Shown here: positions 1 to 5,453 of the stretch, in pieces
How the letters are laid out: each line of letters begins with the position of its first letter
How positions within the stretch are numbered: position 1 is the stretch's first letter
NCBI GenBank assembly: GCA_026396945.1
Contig: JAPLVX010000113.1
Location: forward strand, 5,706-11,158
Direction of reading: 5' to 3'
Origin: Candidatus Falkowiibacteriota bacterium
Lineage (GTDB): Bacteria; Patescibacteriota; Patescibacteriia; Patescibacteriales; UBA12465
Length of the DNA stretch: 5,453 bases
Translations under genes and position numbers: made by a program
The notes under the pieces: model-generated
Told to the model about the DNA's origin: nothing
The model's database searches: none
What the model saw: the letters and a program-made list of their open reading frames with translations, nothing else

Positions 1-303
1 CAAGACACTGCCTATAAGGCCGGCTTAGACAAATTCCTGGATAAATTAATTAACGAAAAAGGCTTAAGCGATAAAGATCCGGAGGTAGCCAAGCAAATCA
101 AGGCTGATCTTTGGGAATTATTAGATCGAAAATTAGACGCCGTTATTCTGACCAGCTTACCAGAAGAAAAATTATTAGATTTTGAAACTCTAATTGATGC
201 CGGCGACCCAGAAGCGGTTAAGACGTTTATAACGGCTAACATTGCCAACTTGGACGAGGTTATTGCCCGCGGTCTCTTAGAATTTAGACAAGCTTATATT
301 TAA
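1..303 (+). CDS. DUF5663-like protein, C-terminal part (5' end outside window)
   Basis: The frame is open from the first base and ends at TAA 301-303, leaving 100 residues of a longer protein. The piece is acidic and mostly helical. It has a KFLDKLI segment, a helix with LWELLDRKLDAVILTSLPEE, then DFETLIDAGDPEAV and a closing helix ending in LLEFRQAYI. The order of a helix with a basic-acidic run, an 'L(P/S)EE' turn, an aromatic-acidic 'DFE-L' helix and a final helix with an L-E-F ending resembles DUF5663, a family of unknown function common in Patescibacteria. I make this link from memory of the pattern, not from a search. No signal peptide or membrane segment is visible in the part present. 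The next gene starts 20 bases downstream, so the two are probably co-transcribed. It is certainly coding; the family name is moderate at best. Confidence 0.8.
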   Translation, partial: QDTAYKAGLDKFLDKLINEKGLSDKDPEVAKQIKADLWELLDRKLDAVILTSLPEEKLLDFETLIDAGDPEAVKTFITANIANLDEVIARGLLEFRQAYI

Positions 304-323
304 AATTAAGCTTTTATTTTTAT

Positions 324-500
324 ATGGCTAAAAAACAAATAAACCAGGGTCAGCAAATCGCTAAAATTTACAATGATTTTTTGATTAAAGTAGCTAAAAT
401 TGAAAAGGAGCGCGATTTAAAGATAAATAAGATAAGCAAAAAATATGATGAAGAAAAAATCAAAAAGATTTCTTCTTCTTTAAAAAATAAGGAGGATTAA
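324..500 (+). CDS. small charged coiled-coil protein, 58 residues, unknown function
   Basis: ATG 324 to TAA 498-500 gives a 58-residue protein that is strongly lysine-rich (MAKKQINQGQQ at the N-terminus, EKERDLKINK in the middle, LKNKED at the end). Hydrophobic residues recur at heptad-like spacing (I, Y, F, L, V, I), so one long amphipathic helix or coiled coil is expected. It has no signal peptide or membrane segment. Only 20 bases separate it from the upstream stop and 13 from the next ATG, which fits an operon. No Shine-Dalgarno site precedes the ATG; the upstream stretch is T-rich. Its last codons contain AAGGAGG, which may serve the next gene. The family is not recognised. The codon pattern, clean frame and tight packing argue that it is real despite its size. 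Confidence 0.72.
   Translation: MAKKQINQGQQIAKIYNDFLIKVAKIEKERDLKINKISKKYDEEKIKKISSSLKNKED
489..495 (+). promoter_or_regulatory. possible Shine-Dalgarno site, unusually far from its start
   Basis: AAGGAGG is a perfect anti-16S match, but it ends 18 bases before ATG 514, against a usual gap of about 5-9. An in-frame TAA at 505-507 rules out an earlier start for the downstream gene. The site also lies inside the last codons (Lys-Glu-Asp) of the 58-residue gene. It may be a weak or looped-out binding site, or simply codon chance. It is the only good Shine-Dalgarno match before any start in the window. Confidence 0.35.
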
Positions 501-513
501 TTTATAAACTAAT

Positions 514-1104
514 ATGGCTAATACAAAAGAAGCTATAAGCCCGGAAATACTAGATAAGCAAGGGAATCCAATAAAAAATGAGGGGGCTAATGAAATTTAT
601 ATTTATAGTCCGGAGCAAGAGGTCATCCTTAAAGTTAAGCGAGTTGAGGACCAAAAATTAAGCGATCCGGTTGTCCCGGAAGAATTAAAAGATAATCCGG
701 AAATAATCAAAACTGAGCAAGAAGCGGAAACTAAATTAGAGCAAGCCAAGGAAGAGGCCAAGGCAAATTTGATCAAATCAATCGCCATCGTCGGGGTAGA
801 AAAGAAAGTCCAGGATGTGGCCACTGACCGCGGCGCTTATGAGATGACTGAGGAGGCCAAGAAACTGCGAGGTTTCGGCGGTTTTTTCAAGAAATTATGG
901 AAACATCAATTTGCCCGAGAAGCTTATCATTTCGATAAACAACGTTTAGCACAAAAAAAGATTTTAGCCGACAACAATATTTTTGCCAATGAAACCGATG
1001 ACGAGGGCAAGGCTCTAACCCAGGAAATAAAGACGCAAAAACAAAGCGAATTTGCCAAAGCGACTGCCGATAGATTTTTAGTGAAGATATCAAGGAACAA
1101 ATAA
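514..1104 (+). CDS. N-terminal fragment of a split large coiled-coil/membrane protein
   Basis: The 196-residue frame begins at ATG 514, the only possible start after the in-frame TAA at 505. Residues 1-60 are polar (ISPEILDKQGNPIKNEG, then SPEQEVILKVKRVED). Residues about 60-85 form an acidic coiled coil (EQEAETKLEQAKEEAKANL). Residues about 118-150 hold a basic-aromatic segment, LRGFGGFFKKLWKHQFARE, followed by more helix and NNIFANETDDEG. From memory, a 'FFKK-WKH-AREYY' segment followed by '-RF-SEY-' opens very long uncharacterised proteins of Patescibacteria. Residues 178-187 are SEFAKATADR, a likely inserted repeat. After Phe188 the frame runs out of character (LVKISRNK) and stops. The natural continuation is in the -1 frame, that of the 1083-residue gene just downstream. 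I read this as the broken N-terminus of that protein, not an independent gene. Confidence 0.8.
   Translation: MANTKEAISPEILDKQGNPIKNEGANEIYIYSPEQEVILKVKRVEDQKLSDPVVPEELKDNPEIIKTEQEAETKLEQAKEEAKANLIKSIAIVGVEKKVQDVATDRGAYEMTEEAKKLRGFGGFFKKLWKHQFAREAYHFDKQRLAQKKILADNNIFANETDDEGKALTQEIKTQKQSEFAKATADRFLVKISRNK
1042..1074 (+). repeat. putative inserted peptide-coding repeat element (SEFAKATADR)
   Basis: The stretch encodes Q-SEFAKATADR in the frame of the gene starting at 514. I remember the peptide EFAKATADR/K recurring in unrelated predicted proteins of uncultivated bacteria, as a short dispersed repeat would; this is unverified. The DNA contains an internal near-duplication: CAAAGCGA at 1042-1049 and again at 1056-1063, a period of 14. 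It is not a clean palindrome; only TTTG/CAAA pair, around a single base. The element sits exactly where the reading frame breaks. No second copy was found in this window. Confidence 0.5.
1074..1104 (+). other. frameshift junction joining the 514 and 1137 reading frames
   Basis: The frame of the large gene opens right after TAG 1071-1073 and the upstream frame closes at TAA 1102-1104, so a -1 shift must fall in this interval. It contains a T5 run at 1075-1079 (AGA TTT TTA). One extra T would read D-R-F-F-S-E-D-I-K-E-Q and restore one continuous protein of about 1290 residues. The heptamer A TTT TTA is not a canonical X-XXY-YYZ slippery site, and I see no strong downstream hairpin or pseudoknot. 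A mutation, an insertion effect or a homopolymer base-calling error is therefore likelier than programmed frameshifting. Confidence 0.7.
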
Positions 1105-1136
1105 AAGATCTAATTAAAGATTTCGCCAGCGGCAAT

Positions 1137-4100
1137 ATGGCCGAAAGCGCTTTTTTAGAAGAAAAAAACCGAATTATCGCTCAGGTTAAAAATACCAACC
1201 AAGAAGTGATGCTGGGGAACATGCAAGTTGATAATATACTGGAAGTCGCTAAAGAAATAAAAGAATTGTCTAGTCATCAGGCTGGTTTGGAAGTCCTGGA
1301 ATTTGATATTAATTTAACCTTAGGCCAAGCGGAGGGCGGTATTAAAACTCGCAGTCAATATTCCGGTTTAGAGAAAACCATTAAAAAAATTATTAGCAAC
1401 CCTTTGGGCGCCGCCGTTTTAAACGAAACTAGCGTTGCCGCCGCCGTTATTGCCGCTTCCTGGCTCGGCCTTAAAACTGTGGCCAAGGGCGCCGCGACTG
1501 GGGCGGCCAAATATCTTACTTTTGGACTAGGTATCGGTTTAGCCAGCGGTTTCGCTTATAAAAAAGAAGCGATGCGGACCGAACATGACCGCGAGATTCA
1601 CGAACGGGAATTAGCTAGTAAAGACGGGAATTTAGAGGCTTTAATTGAGACGCCTCCGACTAAACCGCTAAAACCAGATAAATTCAAGGACGAGGCGGAA
1701 AAAAAAGAATACAAAGCTAAGGAAAAAGCTTATCGAAAAGAAAAGGGCCGCTGGGATGACAAATATAAACATCGTTTGGAATTAGAACCGGCGCGCTATA
1801 AAACCGCCAAAGCCGAAGACTTGATAAATAACCTAAAAGCTAATTATGACCAGGACGGAAATTTAAAAAATCTCAGTAAAAATGAATTTGACCAGACTCT
1901 AGGAAACTTAAGCGATGCGATTGCCCGGAATAATTTGGCCAATGAAAAAAAGATTGATTTAATCAATTATTCTAGCATCTCAACGATTGAAACGGAAAGA
2001 ACTGAACTATTAAAATTAATCAGTCGAATGAAAGTTGATCTTAAAAGATTTTTGGCGGCCAAAGAAAACGAAGAAGTTGAACCTGGTGATACCGAAGAAA
2101 TAAGCAATTTAAAATTTGAAATATCACAAATAGAGAAAACCCTGGAAACCACCCACGACCCCGAGGTATTTAGAGCCCTGGAAGAACAAACCCAACAAAA
2201 GAAACTCGATTTGAATAATTTAATTATTGCTAATCGCGCCGCGGCTAAATTACCTGAAGCCGATGAATTGGATGGTCTTATAAACACAGCGGCCGGTGCC
2301 CAAAGTCAAGAATTAAATAAAGATGTAACTGAAAAAGACAAACTATTTAGCAAAATAAAAAATAAACGTGCCTGGCGCGCCGCTAAAACAGCCGCTATCG
2401 CCGGCGCCACAATTGGTTTAGTTCTTCAGGAGCTAAGTGCTACTTTCTTTGACGCTGGCGATAAAATCCAGAGTTTGTTGGAACATTCTAAGGTTCCAGG
2501 AATCACCAATAATTATACGGCCTTAGAAGCTTTGCATAACTTTATATTGGGCAAGTTCGACGCGCCCAATCTTAATCTACACGACGTCATCTTGGGGCAT
2601 AATACTTTAAAATTGCCGGCCGGGACAGATCTGGTCCCCGGTAAGGTCGGCTTCTATAATTTAATTGGCGCCGGCCACAAAGTAGTTGCCGAAAATTTAA
2701 GTCTTAATAATGATGGCACTCTTTCCGAAACCTCAAAACATATTCTTCATGAAGTCGGAATTTCTACTAGCCAAACGGCCGAACATATAGTTAAGCAAGG
2801 AACGGAAATGACTGATGCCCAGGGTCTGATTGATCATTTAAAAGAGGGCGGAACGGCCTTTGAGACTGTTAAAAGACTGCTTTGGGAAGATAATAATACC
2901 CTCAAATTTGATCTTAATGAACTCAAGGAATGTCTAGAACTTAATACTAATGGTGACTATGTTTTTAATTTAGATCGTATGGTCGATAGTGGCTCCTTTC
3001 ACGGCGCCGACGCTTTAGCCGTAAAAGAACTACTTGCCGCAGGGAAAATACATATTCTCCTTTCCCTTAGCCAAGGAACGCAAAATCAAGCTATCTCCGT
3101 CATTCCAGGCGAAGCTATCAGTCATACGAGCGAGGTTGGTAAAATATTGTTTACGGGTGTTGACGGGCATGCTGATTTTTTAGGCAAGTACGCTGAAGTT
3201 GCCTATAATGTCGGCACGAGCGCTGACGGCAAGTCATTAGAAAAAATAATCTCTACTGTTGTTGGCGATGGAGTTAATAGCGGGCGAATTGATACAGAAG
3301 TTGCTGACACAATTTACAAAACAACTTTAAGTGGATCTGATTCTTGGGAGATGCCTTTATTTATCCCAGTTACTATCCGCCGCCCCTTGGAAAAACTAGC
3401 CTCTCTGTTTAGTAAGAAGAAAAAAACAGCCGCTCCAACCGAAGCCGGACCCGGCCAAAACGAATCACCAAACGCCAAACCAGAAGATAATCTGGCTCCC
3501 GAAGCCGCTCTGGCTCCCGAAGCCGCTCTGGCAACCGGAGCCGCTATAATAGCGGACCAAGAAGGAGACCGAACCGATAAAATCCCGGAAACAAACCCGG
3601 GCGCAGAGCAAGCAGCCGCAAATCTAGAACAAACAACTGGTCCTATTTCCGCGGCCGAACTTGGTTCTGAGGCGGAACTTTCTCAACTAGAAAAAGTAAT
3701 GGAAACTACTCGTGACCCGGAAGTTTTCCGCAACCTTGAAGATCAAATAAAAACCAAAAGAATGACGCCGGCGGAAACCGAAACGCCGGCCACTGGCTTT
3801 GAGGGTAAAATAAAACAGATCGAAAGCGATTATGAAAAATATGCCCAAGAGCTAAGAGAAAGAGAAGACGAAGTTAAGCGAGTGATTTGGGATAAAGACA
3901 AGGTGGCTAGTTTTGAAAAAGCCAAGGCGCATATTCAAGAAAGAATGGCCGATCTCTTAGCGAGGAAAGAAAATCTATTAGATTCTAAGGAGCTTAATAA
4001 TACCAGCGGAGACTATGACAAATGGCAAACCGAACTAAGACAAGAAACCGAACTGGCGACGAGAAGCGGGTTGAGCAAAGGGGAAAAATTCCAAAGAAAT

Positions 4101-4388
4101 AAAGAAAAAATTGAAGAGAAAATAAATAAGCTCGCGACCAAGCAAGAACAGATTAAAACTAGAATGATTGAACGGGCTGATAGTGAAAATAATTTCTTTG
4201 AGGCCTTAGATTTGATGGGCCCAATTACTAATGGCAACGAAATAAAATATGATTCTAATCATTTTCGCACTCTCTTGAACCAGCCGGGTGACTTTGATCT
4301 GAAACAAATCCCTAATAAATACAATCTGAGAAGCAAATTCAAGAAACTGAGAGTTAAAAAAGCGCCGACTTGGAAAATTCTCGGTTAA
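1137..4388 (+). CDS. very large coiled-coil/membrane protein, unknown function (main part of split gene)
   Basis: The first ATG, at 1137, gives 1083 residues, but the frame is open upstream to 1074 (encoding FSEDIKEQIKDLIKDF) and the ATG has no Shine-Dalgarno site. The true start is therefore probably ATG 514, through a frameshift. Seen in order: helix (1-80); two hydrophobic Ala/Gly-rich segments, about 97-113 (AAAVIAASWLGL) and 124-141 (YLTFGLGIGLASGFAY); a Lys/Glu-rich coil (142-220); more helix with motif copy one (330-351); a third hydrophobic segment, about 413-433 (AAIAGATIGLVL); a mixed globular region (440-735) ending in WEMPLFIPVTIRRPLEKL; an Ala/Pro-rich linker (760-840); motif copy two (849-870); and a C-terminal coiled coil ending in KAPTWKILG. 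No catalytic motif was recognised. The architecture suggests a membrane-anchored structural protein. From memory, 'PPFIPI-RRPLE' occurs in large Patescibacteria proteins, some with a glycosyltransferase after it; none is seen here. A phage tape-measure protein is a less likely alternative. Confidence 0.85.
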   Translation: MAESAFLEEKNRIIAQVKNTNQEVMLGNMQVDNILEVAKEIKELSSHQAGLEVLEFDINLTLGQAEGGIKTRSQYSGLEKTIKKIISNPLGAAVLNETSVAAAVIAASWLGLKTVAKGAATGAAKYLTFGLGIGLASGFAYKKEAMRTEHDREIHERELASKDGNLEALIETPPTKPLKPDKFKDEAEKKEYKAKEKAYRKEKGRWDDKYKHRLELEPARYKTAKAEDLINNLKANYDQDGNLKNLSKNEFDQTLGNLSDAIARNNLANEKKIDLINYSSISTIETERTELLKLISRMKVDLKRFLAAKENEEVEPGDTEEISNLKFEISQIEKTLETTHDPEVFRALEEQTQQKKLDLNNLIIANRAAAKLPEADELDGLINTAAGAQSQELNKDVTEKDKLFSKIKNKRAWRAAKTAAIAGATIGLVLQELSATFFDAGDKIQSLLEHSKVPGITNNYTALEALHNFILGKFDAPNLNLHDVILGHNTLKLPAGTDLVPGKVGFYNLIGAGHKVVAENLSLNNDGTLSETSKHILHEVGISTSQTAEHIVKQGTEMTDAQGLIDHLKEGGTAFETVKRLLWEDNNTLKFDLNELKECLELNTNGDYVFNLDRMVDSGSFHGADALAVKELLAAGKIHILLSLSQGTQNQAISVIPGEAISHTSEVGKILFTGVDGHADFLGKYAEVAYNVGTSADGKSLEKIISTVVGDGVNSGRIDTEVADTIYKTTLSGSDSWEMPLFIPVTIRRPLEKLASLFSKKKKTAAPTEAGPGQNESPNAKPEDNLAPEAALAPEAALATGAAIIADQEGDRTDKIPETNPGAEQAAANLEQTTGPISAAELGSEAELSQLEKVMETTRDPEVFRNLEDQIKTKRMTPAETETPATGFEGKIKQIESDYEKYAQELREREDEVKRVIWDKDKVASFEKAKAHIQERMADLLARKENLLDSKELNNTSGDYDKWQTELRQETELATRSGLSKGEKFQRNKEKIEEKINKLATKQEQIKTRMIERADSENNFFEALDLMGPITNGNEIKYDSNHFRTLLNQPGDFDLKQIPNKYNLRSKFKKLRVKKAPTWKILG
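2124..2189 (+). repeat. 22-residue internal protein motif, copy 1
   Basis: Residues 330-351 of the large protein read S-Q-I-E-K-T-L-E-T-T-H-D-P-E-V-F-R-A-L-E-E-Q. The motif sits in a predicted helix-turn-helix between coiled-coil stretches, with DPEVFR probably capping the second helix. It matches copy 2 (3681-3746) at 16 of 22 positions. Ten of the 16 shared residues use different codons, so this is not a recent DNA duplication. Confidence 0.8.
3492..3545 (+). repeat. 18-bp tandem repeat in Ala/Pro-rich linker, about 3 units
   Basis: Units CTGGCTCCCGAAGCCGCT at 3492-3509 and 3510-3527 are identical. A third, CTGGCAACCGGAGCCGCT at 3528-3545, differs at three bases. They encode LAPEAA-LAPEAA-LATGAA (residues 786-803) in a low-complexity linker between the globular region and the C-terminal coiled coil. 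The 18-bp period keeps the frame, so the copy number could vary by slippage without breaking the gene. Confidence 0.9.
3681..3746 (+). repeat. 22-residue internal protein motif, copy 2
   Basis: Residues 849-870 read S-Q-L-E-K-V-M-E-T-T-R-D-P-E-V-F-R-N-L-E-D-Q. The differences from copy 1 are mostly conservative (I/L, L/M, H/R, E/D). This copy lies just after the Ala/Pro-rich linker, at the start of the C-terminal coiled-coil region, about 520 residues beyond copy 1. Confidence 0.8.
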
Positions 4389-4419
4389 TAAAGATTTAAC
4401 AATAAATTAAACATTCCCG

Positions 4420-4447
4420 AAGAAGCCTTTTCAAGGCTTCTTTTGTT
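4420..4447 (+). terminator. rho-independent terminator of the left operon
   Basis: A perfect 10-bp stem, AAGAAGCCTT paired with AAGGCTTCTT, closes a TTC loop (4430-4432). A T-rich tail follows (TTTTGTTG from 4441, of which the first two T bases also pair in the stem). It begins 31 bases after the TAA of the large gene and is a strong intrinsic terminator for transcripts from the left block. Confidence 0.88.
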
Positions 4448-4448
4448 G

Positions 4449-4475
4449 TTGACAAAAGTTAATTAATGTTATAAA
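4449..4475 (+). promoter_or_regulatory. sigma70-type promoter for the glycoside-hydrolase-like gene
   Basis: A consensus -35 box TTGACA (4449-4454) is followed after 15 bases by TATAAA (4470-4475), five of six matches to the -10 consensus. The spacer is AT-rich. Fifteen bases is short against the usual 16-18; the shifted hexamer ATAAAT gives 16 but matches less well. The -35 box starts four bases after the T-tract of the preceding terminator, so the two transcription units are separated very compactly. Transcription would start near 4482, leaving a leader of about 80 bases with no clear hairpin or Shine-Dalgarno site. Confidence 0.6.
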
Positions 4476-4562
4476 TTAATAAGTCAAAGACTCGCTCTTT
4501 TAAAATAAGCGCCGAAAACCCAAACAAACATCATATAATAAATCCTAAAAACCCCAAAGAAC

Positions 4563-5453
4563 ATGAAAACCCTAATTTTAATGATTTTCTCCTTATTGGC
4601 AATCAGCCAATTGAAGGCTCAACCCATGACTGAACATTATTATTTGCCTACGATGGGTGAATATCAGGCTTTAAACGCCGCCAAACATTCCCAGGCAATT
4701 ATTGACCTGGAAAACATATACAACAATCCGGAAATGATCGACCTGATTATCCAAAAAAATCCAGATATTAAGCTGATCCTCTACTGGAACCTGGTTGAAT
4801 GGTTTGATCCGATGTTTTCAGATAAACCTTGGTCAAACAAAATCTTAACTGAACTAAAAAAACGACCAGGGTATTGGCTCAAACAAGCTAATGGCCAAGC
4901 CGTCGCTTTCTGGCCGGGAATGAAAATGATAAACCTGACCGGAAATTGCCCGAAGATACAAGGCAAAAATTATCGGGAATTTATCATCGACAAACTGAAG
5001 GAAGTTTTAGCCGATAAAAGATTTAAGGGCATAATGATTGACAATCTCTGGACTAATATAGATTGGTTGGCTCATTATGGTAGTAACCAAAGCATTGATG
5101 CGGATCTTGATGGTAAGCCGGACAATCTCGGAGTTCTGAATACCTCCTTCCAAAGAGAAGCTCGATTATTTGTTAATGACGTCCGCAAACTAAAGGGCGC
5201 CGATTACATTATTATTGCCAACCCCGGTAATCTTAGTTGCCTTGATCTGATAAACGGAAAAGTGTTCGAAGGTTTCCCCGACCAAAACTTGGGTGATAAA
5301 ACTAATGATGGTTGGAATATAAATATGGCCTATGCTGATAACGGCAAAAACTATAATATATTCAATGCCAGAGAGAATAATTTATTCTTTACTCTCTGCA
5401 GCGCCATGTTATTAGATGATGTTTATGTCTCGTATAAACAAAACGAGCCCTGG
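4563..5453 (+). CDS. secreted putative glycoside hydrolase-like protein (3' end outside window)
   Basis: The frame runs 297 codons from ATG 4563 to the window edge without a stop. An in-frame TAA at 4539 and a good signal peptide fix the start. Residues 1-19 are Lys2, a hydrophobic core LILMIFSLLAI, and likely cleavage after LKA before Q20; the protein should be exported. The rest looks like an alpha/beta barrel: the strand KLILYWNLVEWFDP (70-83), the strand FKGIMIDN (154-161), an acidic DADLDGKPDN loop (179-188) resembling a calcium-binding loop, the strand DYIIIANPGN (214-223), then NGKVFEGFP (231-239) and LLDDVYVSY (283-291). The pattern 'G-x-x-x-D-N ... D-x-D-x-D-G ... N-P-G-N ... NG-x-x-x-E-G-F' recalls putative glycoside hydrolases of the GHL15/GH114-like kind. 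Asp160 and Glu236 are candidate catalytic residues by analogy only. The substrate is unknown. The gene has its own promoter and is separate from the left operon. Confidence 0.85.
   Translation, partial: MKTLILMIFSLLAISQLKAQPMTEHYYLPTMGEYQALNAAKHSQAIIDLENIYNNPEMIDLIIQKNPDIKLILYWNLVEWFDPMFSDKPWSNKILTELKKRPGYWLKQANGQAVAFWPGMKMINLTGNCPKIQGKNYREFIIDKLKEVLADKRFKGIMIDNLWTNIDWLAHYGSNQSIDADLDGKPDNLGVLNTSFQREARLFVNDVRKLKGADYIIIANPGNLSCLDLINGKVFEGFPDQNLGDKTNDGWNINMAYADNGKNYNIFNARENNLFFTLCSAMLLDDVYVSYKQNEPW

Noticed and set aside
1042..1063. A 14-bp tandem duplication (CAAAGCGA twice) as the sole cause of the frameshift.
   Set aside because: Removing 14 bases gives the right frame change, but the restored frame then meets TAG at 1071-1073, so it cannot by itself rejoin the two ORFs.
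1075..1081. Programmed -1 ribosomal frameshift at A TTT TTA.
   Set aside because: The heptamer does not fit X-XXY-YYZ (the first base differs), and no strong downstream stimulatory structure is visible. A mutation or base-calling error is simpler.
3767..3790. Perfect 7-bp GC inverted repeat (GCCGGCG / CGCCGGC, 10-base loop) inside the large gene.
   Set aside because: It falls in codons of a repeated Thr-Pro-Ala peptide, has no T-tract, and is explained by codon choice in low-complexity sequence.
1137..4388. Phage tail tape-measure protein, suggested by its length, coiled coils and hydrophobic segments.
   Set aside because: No other phage structural gene is nearby, the upstream neighbours are DUF5663-like and a small coiled-coil protein, and the Ala/Pro linker with motif pair is not typical of tape measures.
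4534..4539. Perfect TATAAT hexamer in the leader of the glycoside-hydrolase-like gene.
   Set aside because: No -35-like hexamer lies 16-18 bases upstream (GCCGAA region), while a better paired promoter lies at 4449-4475. It could be a weak secondary start, but I cannot support it.
4781..4966. Open frame on the minus strand, plus similar minus-strand frames at 12-248, 603-824, 887-1135, 1967-2287 and 4013-4237.
   Set aside because: They are antisense to clear coding frames, have Ser/Leu/Phe-rich compositions expected of reverse-complemented Lys/Glu-rich genes, and lack their own start signals.

Overview
The window looks like part of an uncultivated, small-genome bacterium of the Candidate Phyla Radiation (Patescibacteria, Parcubacteria-like). 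This is an inference from several signs: lysine- and glutamate-rich proteins, TAA as the stop in every complete frame, few Shine-Dalgarno sites at sensible spacing, an upstream protein resembling DUF5663, and one very long coiled-coil/membrane protein of a kind I associate with that group. No RNA genes, insertion sequences or CRISPR arrays were seen. All genes are on the + strand.

Left block (1-4388): four reading frames lie close together and probably form one transcript. They are the C-terminal 100 residues of a DUF5663-like protein, a 58-residue charged coiled-coil protein, a 196-residue frame (514-1104) and a 1083-residue frame (1137-4388). The last two are most likely one gene of about 1290 residues, broken by a frameshift. 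The frame of the large gene stays open upstream of its first ATG, back to a TAG at 1071, and reads as good coiled coil there. That ATG has no ribosome binding site. The break touches a short element encoding SEFAKATADR, which I remember as a dispersed peptide repeat in such genomes. Either an insertion of length 3n+2 or loss of one T in a T5 run would explain the shift.

The large protein has three predicted hydrophobic segments, long charged helices, a 22-residue motif present twice about 520 residues apart, and an Ala/Pro-rich linker with an 18-bp tandem repeat. Its function is unknown; a cell-envelope structural role is only a guess.

Right block (4389-5453): a strong intrinsic terminator ends the left operon. 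A sigma70-like promoter (TTGACA/TATAAA) follows within four bases of its T-tract. It drives a secreted protein, cut by the window edge, that resembles putative glycoside hydrolases with a TIM-barrel fold.
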